A DNA stretch of 64,000 bases from Rhodococcus rhodochrous. Lineage in GTDB: Bacteria > Actinomycetota > Actinomycetes > Mycobacteriales > Mycobacteriaceae. Made by a program: the position numbers and the translations under genes. Below are positions 43,883 through 52,922 of the stretch, piece by piece. Below the pieces are notes generated by a model that was not told the origin of the DNA, did not search any database, and worked only from the letters and a program-made list of their open reading frames with translations. Every line of letters begins with the position of its first letter. Position 1 is the stretch's first letter. The stretch is from contig NZ_CP027558.1 in the NCBI RefSeq assembly GCF_014854695.1, positions 310,001-374,000 on the forward strand. Reading direction: 5' to 3'.

Positions 43883-44019
43883 GGATCTCATCCTTCCGTG
43901 TGATGAGACCCTCCAACAGACCCGGTACGCAACACATCATACCGAGCGCCTATACCAAAGAAAAACAAGCCCTCCGGCCGACAGCACGATTTGAGACTCG
44001 GCAGCCGGACATGCCACTG

Positions 44020-45030
44020 TCATCGGACCACTTCAACCGATCCGGCTCGATTGCCTGCCGCGGCGTCAAGGCCGGCCTGTCGACCAGTGCGACGGTAGTA
44101 ACGCTTGGCGCAAATGTTCTGGTGGTGCCAGTATGCGCGTAACGCCAAGGGAAGCCTGGGCATCCAGAACGTTCCTTCGATGGTTTCTGTCGGTTGCTGC
44201 GCACCGATCATGATGTCAGCGAAGACGATGCCGGCGCCCTCGGCGGTATTGCGCGAGGCCAGGATGTTTCCTTCGGCATCGACAATTTGTGTTGCTCCGA
44301 CGTAATTGGTGTCGTACGGAGCTGTCATCGATGTGCCAGGCAAAAGCATGAAGTCGGTGCGGAACTGCCCGCAATGGGATGCCTGCAGGACTGGAGCTCC
44401 GACTCGGCGGGCAAATTCGGTGGGAGCATTCTCCGAAAGGTACCTGTTGTATTGCGACAAAGGACCGAAAATGCGGTCGACGAGACCACCCCAATTGTTG
44501 GGGGTTGTCCACCAGTGTGTGCCGGTCATCACGACATCGGCTCGGCCAACGAGCCTGCGGGCGGTCTGATTGCGGATCAGCTCCCAACAGACGGCCGCAC
44601 CCATGCGGCCAAGGCTGGTTTCAAATGCTCCATCGTCGTTGCCGGGGCCGTAGAAAGCGTTCTCCCACATCGTGGGCAGGTCTTTGTCGTGCAGATGGGT
44701 TGTGCCATCGGGCTCAAAAAGGTGGTAGCGATTGTAGATGTTGTCTCCCTCGGCGATCAGCATTGAGCCACCAATGTGACAGCCATACCGTTTTGCCGCT
44801 GCCTTGAACATGTCGACGGCCGCGTTTTGTGGCGGGAGAACGCTTCGATGCACTTCACTGCGAAACGGCAGCGGAGACGTAGCAAACTCCGGAACCCCAA
44901 TGAGTTTGGCGCCCTTACCGGCCGCTTCGGCGATCATCACATTCAGTCGGCGCATGTTCTCCGCGACGTCGCCGGGCACCCCTTCGAACTGGATGGCCGC
45001 GGCTTTCGTGGGCTGCGCTGTGTCGCTCAC
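44020..45030 (-). CDS. Carbon-nitrogen hydrolase (nitrilase superfamily)
   Basis: The 336-residue enzyme has the Glu-Lys-Cys triad: Glu in LIGVPEFATSPLP, Lys in LHDKDLPTMWENA and Cys in GAAVCWELIRNQTA. It is an amidase, carbamoylase or nitrilase-type hydrolase of the cytoplasm. The GTG at 45030 follows AGGAG. It resembles long-chain amide hydrolases in the region after the Cys (VDRIFGPLSQYNRYLSENAP), but the substrate is not evident. With the amidase, acylase and hydantoinase genes on the other side of the IS nest it probably belonged to the same catabolic region. Confidence 0.88.
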   Translation of the reverse strand: MSDTAQPTKAAAIQFEGVPGDVAENMRRLNVMIAEAAGKGAKLIGVPEFATSPLPFRSEVHRSVLPPQNAAVDMFKAAAKRYGCHIGGSMLIAEGDNIYNRYHLFEPDGTTHLHDKDLPTMWENAFYGPGNDDGAFETSLGRMGAAVCWELIRNQTARRLVGRADVVMTGTHWWTTPNNWGGLVDRIFGPLSQYNRYLSENAPTEFARRVGAPVLQASHCGQFRTDFMLLPGTSMTAPYDTNYVGATQIVDAEGNILASRNTAEGAGIVFADIMIGAQQPTETIEGTFWMPRLPLALRAYWHHQNICAKRYYRRTGRQAGLDAAAGNRAGSVEVVR

Positions 45031-45119
45031 CGAATCTCCTGAGGTCTGTGACGGGATTGTTGAGTTCCCGGGCAGGCGCATCGCTCCCCTTATCTTGCAG
45101 AAGCGAGTTTTACATTGCG

Positions 45120-45150
45120 ATCATATGGTTGCTCGGCGTCGGCCTGTCAA
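45120..45150 (-). promoter_or_regulatory. Probable sigma70-type promoter of the nitrilase gene
   Basis: On the reverse strand TTGACA (45150-45145) is followed after 19 bp by TATGAT (45125-45120). This lies about 90 bp upstream of the GTG at 45030. The remaining sequence between 45151 and 45414 has no supported gene. Confidence 0.5.
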
Positions 45151-45414
45151 GGGACCTTGGGATATGGAGCTATCGCGCTTGCCGTGATTCGGTTGGTGCA
45201 CTTGTTCATACGCAGTGGATGATGCGCTTGCGGAGTAGGTCGGAGTGCGCACCGCTGCCATGATGAGCCCGCGAACTGCTGCGGAGCCGTCGAGAAGCAG
45301 CATGGCGGATTGCCTACGCTGCGTCTGCCTGAGACGGATCCAACCACATTCATCCGAGACGGATATTGCGACCTGTGTCGCCGCGGCATGCTCGGATCGG
45401 GGGGGAGGATCTAT

Positions 45415-46710
45415 CTATGCGCGTGGCGCTTTGCTGGGCGATGCTTGGTCGCTCTCTTGACCAGCGTTTGGTCCGGCATTCAACGCGTACAGAAAAGCCG
45501 CCGCGTCACGTGGACGCCGGACATCAAAACCGGTAAGTTCGCGTAGTTTCTCCAGCCGGTTCAGAACGGTGTTTCGGTGGCAATAGAGCTGGTTCGCCAC
45601 CCGTGACACTGTGCCGTCGCCGTTGCAGTATGCGAGCGCGGTTTCGATGAGGGTCGATGCGTCCGGGATACTTTGGAGGGCGCCGAACAACTTGGATGCC
45701 AAAGCGTTCACGACGAGCGGTGTCTGCGCTGCAGCCACCGCGAGCCACGCGTTTTCCAGGAGTCCTGGCGACGTTTGGTTGAATGGAAGTGCACTGAGAG
45801 TTGCTGCGGCTATCTTCGTGGCGTTCGGCACCTCGTCCAGTCCGTGCGCGGGTGGAGAGATCGAACACCGTATGCCCTGCAACGCGGTGGCGAATCTCCG
45901 ATCGTGCTCCCGTGTGCACTGCACCAGGAGGAGGTCGCCGACTTCGATTTCTTGGTAGTGAATGGCCCACCCGAGGCCGACCAACGTGTCCCTTGCATCA
46001 CGGAACTGAGGGGCGAAGGCTCGATCCGCCACCGACACGAGGAATCTACCGTCCACGTCGAAACCCAGTGCCGCTGCAGCTTCGTTCACGACGTCGGGTC
46101 GCTCACCTCCACTCTTTTGCAGGCGTCGGAACCACTCGCGCCGGTTGTCGTCGGACAAGCGGTCCATCTGGATGACGCGACGCTGGTAAGCCTGGGTGAT
46201 CTGGCGTGTGTGATCGTCGACCACCGACCAAACGCGCGGAGCGTTGCGGAGCAGCGCGGCAGCCTCTTCCTCGTCGGCCTCTGCGAGAAGTGCCTCCCAC
46301 ACGACCTGGAAGTCCAGATTCGCGGCGGCCTGTACCTCCGTTAGCGACACGCATTGTTCGGCTCGCCTCTCGCCGACTCGATCCGAGATCCCGCGCAGCT
46401 CGTCGCTGACTGGGTGGTCTGCGAGCCGGCGAAGGATCAGCTCGAATGACTCATTGGCTTTGACATGCAGTTCCGATTCGTCCACCCAGGAGTCGCGATA
46501 CCTACCGGAACTTCTGACCAATGCGATCCAAGTCGAGTACAATTCGCCTCGCCGTTCCAGGCATCTCGAAGCAACACGGGCCAACGCGGGGTCTACCGGT
46601 TCGCGGAATTGGTCGGGCCACACCTCGGCCGACTGGGTGCCAGGAGAACCTGGTGGGCTCTGAGGCACGGAATTGCTCCTCCGCCGCGCGAGCGAAGAAT
46701 TGCCGAGCAT
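45415..46710 (-). CDS. PucR-family transcriptional regulator (CdaR/PucR type)
   Basis: The 431-residue protein ends in the PucR HTH_30 region: ALAYCNGDGTVSRVANQLYC, HRNTVLNRLEKLRELTGFDV and RRPRDAAAFLYAL. The middle contains a GGDEF-like fold typical of the family, and the N-terminus (RRGELYSTWIALVRSSGRYR) is a sensory helical domain. These regulators often activate purine, amide or aromatic catabolism. GGAGGG precedes the ATG at 46710. It lies upstream of the nitrilase gene on the same strand and may control it. Confidence 0.88.
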   Translation of the reverse strand: MLGNSSLARRRSNSVPQSPPGSPGTQSAEVWPDQFREPVDPALARVASRCLERRGELYSTWIALVRSSGRYRDSWVDESELHVKANESFELILRRLADHPVSDELRGISDRVGERRAEQCVSLTEVQAAANLDFQVVWEALLAEADEEEAAALLRNAPRVWSVVDDHTRQITQAYQRRVIQMDRLSDDNRREWFRRLQKSGGERPDVVNEAAAALGFDVDGRFLVSVADRAFAPQFRDARDTLVGLGWAIHYQEIEVGDLLLVQCTREHDRRFATALQGIRCSISPPAHGLDEVPNATKIAAATLSALPFNQTSPGLLENAWLAVAAAQTPLVVNALASKLFGALQSIPDASTLIETALAYCNGDGTVSRVANQLYCHRNTVLNRLEKLRELTGFDVRRPRDAAAFLYALNAGPNAGQESDQASPSKAPRA

Positions 46711-47468
46711 GGACCCTCCGTTATCGCCGCACCGTCTGTGAAAGCTTTCGCTGAGTGTAGGTCCACGGTTGTGTGTTCGGCCAGAACTGCTGGATCGGCA
46801 ACCGTCGGTAGCCTTGAGACACACTCGCACAACGGCACCCACGCCAAGGAGATGCGACTGTTTCTTACATGTGGTACCTGGCGTCGATGTGTTCGTTCAC
46901 CACAGCATCCATTTGGATCGTTCACCCACAGATAGTGTCGGAATCTCTGAAACCCGTTCTAGGTACGTGTTTCGAGAGTTGTCGTGGACCCCCATTACCG
47001 ACCGGGGTATCCGTCGCCGGTGCGGGTTCTCTGCGCCGCGCTGGGGTGTGCTTTCGAAATCGGCGATGTCGTATCGGGCGCTGCGGCGATCTCTTGGCCG
47101 ATGTGTCCGCAGGTGATTTCGCAACCGCCGTCGCTGGTGGCGCTGCGCTGAGGTCCGGATTGGGGATGGCGGAGCTGCCCCGCGAGCGCACGGCGGACAC
47201 CGTCTACGCCGCGCCCCGCTCGAGCGCACGAACTGCTCATGTACCCGAAACTTGCGTGCCCAGCGGCAGGACACCGCATCAGGCGGGTCTGTTCGAGAAG
47301 CAGCGTCGGGGCGAGCTGATCAACACCTCATCGGTGAAGCCGCCCGAAACCGCCGAAAACCCAGCTGCCGCAGGGGTGGGTATGCGAAGGCCGGCTCGGA
47401 ATCGGCGAGCAAGTGCCATATTCCAGCGAGCATCGACAGTTCGCATTCGAGGCAATCCCGTGCCGCAC
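46711..47468. other. Region without a supported gene
   Basis: The longest open frames on both strands have Arg/Pro/Ser-rich compositions typical of GC-driven spurious reading. No domain or good ribosome binding site is seen. Decayed sequence upstream of the synthetase remnant is likely. Confidence 0.3.
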
Positions 47469-47610
47469 CTAATGTCCATACGCCTTTTGTCTGAGTTCGC
47501 GGCGCAAGATCTTTCCGGTAGTGATCAGGGGCAGTTGATCGATGACGGTGATGGGGCGCGGGTCCTGGCAGAAGGCGAGCTTGTGCTTCACACAGGCCGT
47601 ACCTCTTCGG
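47469..47610 (-). pseudogene. Acyl-CoA synthetase (AMP-binding) C-terminal fragment
   Basis: The reverse frame VKHKLAFCQDPRPITVIDQL, PLITTGKILRRELRQKAYGH contains the A10-like catalytic Lys motif (T-G-K-I-L-R-R-E-L) that ends adenylate-forming enzymes. Only the last 45 codons remain; upstream sequence is not in frame. It lies immediately downstream of the GntR gene. Confidence 0.65.
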
Positions 47611-47657
47611 ACGCGGAGCGCAACTGGGGGCTGCTTTGAGTGGCGGTTTCCGTGTTC

Positions 47658-48344
47658 TTACTTGTGGATGGAGGGCGTGAACTCGATCATGTCTCGGCCG
47701 ACCGCTGCTGCGGGGGCGTTCTCTGCAATGTGTCCGCGTAGTGTTCGTGCGAACTTGGCTGCGTTGCCTGCTCGGAGGTGTTCGACGAGTGTGGCATGTT
47801 CGGCGATGATGTCGGCGCAGCGCGTCAGCAAGTGCTCACCTGAGGCGAAGAGCACGAACCGGTGTCGGTCGGAAAGCTGGTCGTAGAGCTCGAGCAAGAC
47901 ACTGTTGCCTCCTGCCTCCACGAATCCGCGGTGGAACTCGAGAGCGAGGTCGATAAATCGACGAACGTCCTTGTCGACGAGGGCAGCACGTTGCTCGTCG
48001 ATGGAGTGTTCGAGGCGTTCTGCCAGGAGCTGACGCCGTTCCTCGGAGGCTCGGTCCACCGCCGTCGTCTCGAGGACGAATCGGGCGTCGGCGAGTTCGG
48101 CGACGGTTCGTTCGCTCACTCCTTGCACCAGGGCACCACGTTTGGGGTAGATGACGATCCATCCCTCGTCCTGAAGGCGCGCAAGTGCGACACGCACAGG
48201 TGTACGGCTCACGTCGAGTTCGGACGCCAGTGTGTTCTCGCCGAGCATGGTGCCGGGGGCATGCGTGCCGTCGAGGATGTGATCGCGGATCACCCGGTAG
48301 GCACGCTCGGAGGCACTGGGGCTTTCATTCGGGCCGGCGGTCAT
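47658..48344 (-). CDS. GntR-family regulator, FadR/FCD subgroup
   Basis: The 228-residue protein has a winged helix (ENTLASELDVSRTPVRVALA, RLQDEGWIVIYPKRGALVQG) and a helical FCD ligand domain (ADARFVLETTAVDRAS, FIDLALEFHRGFVEAGGNSV, EHATLVEHLRAGNAAKFART) with the Asp/His residues that usually bind a metal. It is likely a repressor responding to an organic acid. AGGAG lies upstream of the ATG. The neighbouring MFS gene at 48566, on the same strand, is a candidate target. Confidence 0.9.
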   Translation of the reverse strand: MTAGPNESPSASERAYRVIRDHILDGTHAPGTMLGENTLASELDVSRTPVRVALARLQDEGWIVIYPKRGALVQGVSERTVAELADARFVLETTAVDRASEERRQLLAERLEHSIDEQRAALVDKDVRRFIDLALEFHRGFVEAGGNSVLLELYDQLSDRHRFVLFASGEHLLTRCADIIAEHATLVEHLRAGNAAKFARTLRGHIAENAPAAAVGRDMIEFTPSIHK

Positions 48345-48565
48345 CGTGGTCTCCTCGTCCTCGACTCGAATCGAGATGGATTCATCTGAGACTGTCGAGG
48401 GTAGTGATCGAAAGCATCCGCCGCGGCGGTGCATGTGTTGGGAACGGATGTCGCGGACGTCGCGCTCGGAGGGTCCCTGTAGGGGCGCAGATCATGTGGG
48501 CGGCGGTCTTCTGCTGCCGATTCCTCGCTCGGGCGGTGCGGTTGCCGATGTGGGGGAAAGCAGGT

Positions 48566-49903
48566 TCACCGTTGTGCCCGTTCGAAGTGGTCTTTGTCGG
48601 GGAAGGGTGGCGTTGCTCTACCCGGCCATGTCATCAGCGGCACCGCCTTTACGGCGAACGCCAGAGTGACGAGCAGAACTGCGGTAGCCATGAGGTTGAT
48701 CCACAGGAAGCCACCTGCCGCCAACACTGTGCCGGCCGTAGCTGCCATGAGTGCCCCGCCCAGGTTCATCGCGGAGTCGGAGGCGCCCTGCAGGGTGACC
48801 TTCGCATGGTGTGGCACCGACGCCGTCAGCAACGCCGAGCCGCCGATGAGGAACATCGACCATCCCACTCCGAGGAGCAGTAGCGCGGTAGTCAGTAGCG
48901 GCATGGATGACACCGGCGCCAGGGCGTCGAGGACGCCGATCGTGATTGTCGCAATGAAGACGACGATCCCGGACGCGATCACGGTTCCCGGTCCCCAGCG
49001 GTCGGACATCCATCCGAAGATCGGTGAGAGCGCGTACATTCCGGCAATGTGGATACTCACCACGAGGCCGATGGCTCCGAGGTCGAATTGCTGGTGATGC
49101 ATGTGCACCGGTGTCATCACCATTACGTTCGTCATCATCATCTGACCGGTGACGATGGTAACGATCGCAAACAGCGGAACCGGCTGCGCAGCAACGAAGC
49201 GCAGTGCGGCAGTCAGACCGAGCGGCGCCGGTGTGTGCGTGGTCGTGGCGGTGACTGCAGCATCATCACCGGCTCCGTGGTTGCCCTTGGCGGTCCGGTT
49301 GCGCTGGGTGGTGTTTGCGCGGGGGCCACTTGCCAGGGTCGATGCGACCAGAGCTGCAAGGGCGAAAGCGACCATCGAGATCAGGTAGGGGCCCACCAGG
49401 GGATGCATTCCGAGCGCTTCACCCAAGTGTGCGCCGGGGCCGGTGAAGTTCGGGCCCAGCACGGACCCGACGGTCGTTGCCCAGACCACCAGGGACATTG
49501 CCCGTCCGGTCGCTGTAGGGCCGGCGACGTCGACAGCGGCGTACCGGGCCTGCAGCCCGGCCGCAGTGGCCGATCCGCACATCATCATCCCCAGCATGAA
49601 CAGTGGCAGGAACTCTATCGCCACGGCTACGAGGACCACTGCGGCACCGAGCATGCCGATCCCGAACCCCAGGGTCAGGGCTCTGCGTCGTCCGGTGCGT
49701 GCCGCGAGCGCCGCCAAGGGGTAGGCAACGAGTCCGGCGCCGAGGATCATGCTCATCTGCGCGAATCCGGCCATCGCAGTTTGCCCCGTGATCTGCTCGG
49801 CGAGCAACCCGCCGACGGCGTAGCCGGATGCAATTCCGGCTCCCGAGAACAACTGCGCTGAGATCAGCTTGGCTTGTGTCACCGCGCGCGAAGGCATCGG
49901 CAC
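48566..49903 (-). CDS. Major facilitator superfamily transporter
   Basis: The protein (445 residues from GTG 49903) has twelve hydrophobic segments and the MFS loop motif RTGRRRALTLGFGIGMLGAA. A His-rich loop (MTPVHMHHQQFDLG) and a GWMSDRWGPGTV motif in the second half are also seen. Metabolite efflux or uptake is possible. AAAGGA precedes the GTG; an ATG six bases later is an alternative. It lies upstream of the GntR gene on the same strand. Confidence 0.85.
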   Translation of the reverse strand: MPMPSRAVTQAKLISAQLFSGAGIASGYAVGGLLAEQITGQTAMAGFAQMSMILGAGLVAYPLAALAARTGRRRALTLGFGIGMLGAAVVLVAVAIEFLPLFMLGMMMCGSATAAGLQARYAAVDVAGPTATGRAMSLVVWATTVGSVLGPNFTGPGAHLGEALGMHPLVGPYLISMVAFALAALVASTLASGPRANTTQRNRTAKGNHGAGDDAAVTATTTHTPAPLGLTAALRFVAAQPVPLFAIVTIVTGQMMMTNVMVMTPVHMHHQQFDLGAIGLVVSIHIAGMYALSPIFGWMSDRWGPGTVIASGIVVFIATITIGVLDALAPVSSMPLLTTALLLLGVGWSMFLIGGSALLTASVPHHAKVTLQGASDSAMNLGGALMAATAGTVLAAGGFLWINLMATAVLLVTLAFAVKAVPLMTWPGRATPPFPDKDHFERAQR

Positions 49904-50171
49904 TGCACGGTCCTTTCGGGTCGGCCGGCTCGACGAGGCGGCATAGTTGCCGGAGCGACGTACTGGAGTACACGAACTTCCGAATGTCTCGGGGTGGTGT
50001 TCTCTCTTCGAGAGCAACTGTGCACGGAGAAAATCGAGCGCTCGCGGTTCCGTCGGGTTCGAGACGCTGCGCTCGTGCAGTGGGGAGGTGCGACATGCTT
50101 TGGGCTGCTCAGTCTTTGCGCTGTTCGGTGTGCCATGGAGTACCGCGTTCTTCGGCGAATCAAGAATACAT

Positions 50172-50183
50172 CTTGGATACAAG
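50172..50183. promoter_or_regulatory. Possible GntR-type operator CTTGGATACAAG
   Basis: The 12-bp CTTG-N4-CAAG palindrome resembles FadR-subgroup GntR operators (TTGTATACAA-like). It lies about 270 bp upstream of the MFS start, in a 587-bp gene-free stretch (49904-50490) in which I see nothing else that is well supported. Confidence 0.3.
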
Positions 50184-50490
50184 AAGACAAGGCTGTCTCC
50201 GATTCTGGCAATTGCGACGAATTTCGATCGACGACGGCCGGGCTCGGTATGCCGGTAGGCGTTCTCGCCGCTCGGCGAACGCTTCGTCCCGAGGGCTTCG
50301 AGAGGGGTTCGCGGTGTCGCCGGATGAGAGGTTCGGGACGCTGGAATAGGCTCCTTGCTCGGCCGATTTCTTCGATTCTGGCTTCTGCCAGGTCGGGCCT
50401 GGTTGGTGTTTTCCTGGGAGTTGTCGGTCCGGGTGGAAGCATATTCGGCATTGAGCGTGGGATTTACCATGTGATTAGGAGGTGTATGTC

Positions 50491-50882
50491 ATGAACCCGC
50501 ACACTCACGCCCCGACCTCGCCGCCTACAACGACGCCGCTCGGATGACCCAATCTGAGCTGGTCGCAGCGCTGCGTGAGCTGCTCGGCGCCAAACTCGTC
50601 GCGTACCTGGGGAAGGTGAAGGAAACCCGCGCGGTGCGCCAGTGGGCTGAGGGCACCCGCACCATCAACAACGACACCGATGTCGAACGCCTCCGTATCG
50701 CCTACCGCGCCGCCCGGCTGATCGTAGAACGCGACACCCCCGCCGTGGCGCAGACCTGGTTCCAGGGCCTGAACCCCATCCTCGACGACCGCCCGCCGGC
50801 GCTGCTGTTGCGGGAAGGCGAGCTGTCCGATGTCGGCCCGAAGGTCCTCGCCGCTGCCCGGCAGTTCGCGGCGGCCGGATGA
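50491..50882 (+). pseudogene. Xre/MbcA-type antitoxin with 5' frameshift
   Basis: A strong AGGAGG precedes ATG 50491, but that frame (MNPHTHAPTSPPTTTPLG) ends after 18 codons. In the frame of the downstream protein the same DNA reads DLAAYNDAAR directly before MTQSELVAALRELLGAKLVA, VRQWAEGTRTINNDTDVERL and so on. One missing base near 50511 would explain this. The short frame's stop overlaps ATG 50544 (ATGA), so a 112-residue antitoxin could still be made by translational restart. It is coupled to the RES toxin gene. Confidence 0.65.
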
Positions 50883-51625
50883 GCGCACCGGACCGAACGC
50901 TGATCTCCACCCCGCGCGGCGATGTGTGTTGCGTCCATGTCGACGGCGTGGCCGCCTACCGGGTCGGCTACCCGCCGACCTCGTGGGAGTGGACGCCGTG
51001 GGAGTTCGCCACCGACGGGCGCTTCACCGGCTGCTGGGACGATCCGGCGGGGGTGTGGCGAACCTTGTACGTCGGCGCGACCCGATTGTCCTGTTACCTC
51101 GAGGTCCTCGCTTACGCCCGCCTGAGTGAGGAACTCAGCGCCGCGCTCGACGAGATCGTTGACGACGAGGCAGACGAGTTCCCTACCATCGCGCCGGGTC
51201 GTGTCCCGCGGTCGTGGATGTCCTCCCGGGTCACCGGCAGCGGCGCGATCAGTGGATGGTTCGTCGTTCCCGGCGCCGCCGAGTCGGTGGCCACCTTGCG
51301 AGCCCTGTTTCGGCCGCATGCGATCCGGCTCGGTCTGCTCGATCTTGACACCGCGGCGATCCGCGACGCCCGCCCGCGCGCCCTCACGCAGGCGATCTCC
51401 CAGTGGGGCAATACCCTCTCCGATCCGGACGGTGAGCCGGTGGCCGGCATCGAGTTCGAGTCCCGGCACGGTGACGGGTTGGTGCTTTGGACACTGTACG
51501 AGGGGCCCGGTGACGGGGCGGTCAGCAAGAATGTCACGGTGTTGTACTACGGCCCGGTCGAGGAGCACGATGCCGATCTGATCGAAGCGATGCGCCTGCA
51601 CAACCTGGTCTGGGAGGACGCCTGA
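50879..51625 (+). CDS. RES-domain toxin
   Basis: The 248-residue protein has the RES-fold signatures: AAYRVGYPPTSWEWTP (catalytic Arg), RTLYVGATRLSCYLEVLAYA (Tyr and Glu) and later GIEFESRHGDGLVLWTLYEG. RES toxins degrade NAD+ and are paired with Xre-type antitoxins. It overlaps the antitoxin gene by four bases. The protein is somewhat larger than the ~150-residue core family, with extensions at both ends, as in actinobacterial members. Confidence 0.82.
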   Translation: MSAPDRTLISTPRGDVCCVHVDGVAAYRVGYPPTSWEWTPWEFATDGRFTGCWDDPAGVWRTLYVGATRLSCYLEVLAYARLSEELSAALDEIVDDEADEFPTIAPGRVPRSWMSSRVTGSGAISGWFVVPGAAESVATLRALFRPHAIRLGLLDLDTAAIRDARPRALTQAISQWGNTLSDPDGEPVAGIEFESRHGDGLVLWTLYEGPGDGAVSKNVTVLYYGPVEEHDADLIEAMRLHNLVWEDA

Positions 51626-52475
51626 ATCGTCGGGTCGTACAGCGGCCGGCGACGAGAACGCCTGCCACCCGGGACATAGTGTCCTGACCGACATCGGATT
51701 GAGAGACAGCACCGATGGTGGAGGAGCGAGGACGAACGGACAGGGCTTCGCGACGCGGGTCGACACGGTGCTCCCTACCGTGCGAGCCCGCGTGGCCCGA
51801 CGAACGGGTTCATCGTCAATGGTGCTCGGGGTGGAGGCGCGGGGGCTGACCAGCAGCATTCGCGTGGCGTGCTCGATCTCGAACAATCCGTCCGGACGTT
51901 GGACAACATCGACTGTATGTACGACATGTACGCCACCGTGTGGCGGGCGCTCATTCTCGAATTCGACAACCACACCGAACCAATGGAAGAAGTCCGTGTG
52001 CCCGAGGGGTGGAGGTCTGGGATCTGTCTGCTGATCTCGTGGGGGAATAGCGAAGAGCGGGTGCCTGTCTGTTCCGGTACGGGGTGTATGAGTAGATCGG
52101 TAGGTGCTCATGTGGCCTGGGTTCGAGATGACATCGATCGGCGCTGCGGTAGTTGGCGGGATTGTCTTCGGGTCTACATCGACCCATCAATGGCTTCAGC
52201 GCCACCGACGTGCTTGCACGTTTGCGGACACGCGTCTCGGTCGGGATCTCGCCGGTCGATACCGATGAGCAGAAGGACGGGGTGCACTCAATCGCCTCTC
52301 GCGAAGTATGCAGCTCGGCTGCAACTGAACGGAACTTCGTGAAGGCAAAGGGTTGAGCTCGGTCGAGACGAACCTCGGCTCTTGGGGCCTCGGCGCTTCG
52401 AATGGGTGTGTGCCGCTCGGGGTGAGCGGCCGCACCCGGCGCAGAGAGTGTGCACCGGGTGTGGCCGCGGTCGGT
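51626..52475. other. Region without a supported gene
   Basis: This 850-bp stretch has open frames on both strands, one of them running through the antisense of the RES gene, but none has a recognisable domain. A decayed gene between 51700 and 52100 is possible from the uneven third-base composition. No promoter or repeat stands out. Confidence 0.3.
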
Positions 52476-52648
52476 TCAGAGTTCGCGGGGATCGATGAGG
52501 CCGGCGTGTACCGCTTTGATCAGGCGGCGTGGAACTCGGTAGGTGGTGCCCGAGAGGGTGATCGGGACGAGGGTGGGGGAGTTGCTGTCCATTGTGCGCG
52601 CCGGGAGTGGGTGTTGGCGCGGGAGGTACGTCGTTTGGGTACTGCCAT
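52476..52648 (-). pseudogene. rpmF: Ribosomal protein bL32 paralogue with a frameshift
   Basis: ATG 52648 starts MAVPKRRTSRANTHSRRAQW, the bL32 N-terminus. The downstream frame continues NSPTLVPITLSGTTYRVPRR, LIKAVHAGLIDPREL and a stop at 52476-52478, again bL32. One base is missing near 52584, between the two. Without the shift the protein would have 57 residues and no zinc-ribbon cysteines. It is either a pseudogene or a sequencing error; it stands last in the reverse-strand zinc-starvation operon. Confidence 0.8.
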
Positions 52649-52670
52649 GACCGGAGTCCTTTCGAGGGGG

Positions 52671-52922
52671 TCAGGGGCGACGTCGGCCGTATTTGCGTTG
52701 GAATTTCTCTACGCGGCCGGCCGTGTCGAGTAGGCGGGCGGTGCCGGTCCAGTAAGGGTGCGAAGCGTTGGTGACGTCCGCGACGATCAGCGGGTAGGTG
52801 TTGCCGTCCGGCCAGTCGATGGTGCGGTCGGAGCGGGCGGTGGAGCGAGTCAGGAAGGTGGTTCCGGTGGTGGCGTCCTGGAATACCACGGGGTGATAGT
52901 CGGGGTGGATGCCGGGTTTCAT
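52671..52922 (-). CDS. rpmE2: Ribosomal protein bL31, type B (zinc-independent)
   Basis: The 83-residue protein begins [20 protein letters not shown] and ends [20 protein letters not shown] and a basic tail. It lacks the CxxC motifs of zinc-binding L31, so it is the replacement form used under zinc limitation. Its start overlaps the stop of the COG0523 gene upstream by four bases. Confidence 0.92.
   Translation of the reverse strand: MKPGIHPDYHPVVFQDATTGTTFLTRSTARSDRTIDWPDGNTYPLIVADVTNASHPYWTGTARLLDTAGRVEKFQRKYGRRRP

Larger units (their letters stand above)
42613..43920 (-). mobile_element. Second IS3-family element (IS3 group)
   Basis: The element carries orfA and orfB with a GTGA overlap. 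Similar ends TCTGTTG (42613) and CAACAGA (43914-43920) are probably part of the inverted repeats, although I could not confirm exact ends or a target duplication. It truncates the istB remnant on its left and lies 100 bp from the nitrilase gene on its right. Confidence 0.75.

Noticed and set aside
50491..50547. The 18-codon frame before the RES-Xre antitoxin as a regulatory leader peptide
   Set aside because: The antitoxin frame is protein-like upstream of its ATG (DLAAYNDAAR), which fits a frameshift in the real N-terminus better than a designed leader.
50702..52111. Long reverse-strand frame of about 469 codons
   Set aside because: It runs through the antisense of the RES gene and has no domain or ribosome binding site, as expected for GC-rich shadow frames.
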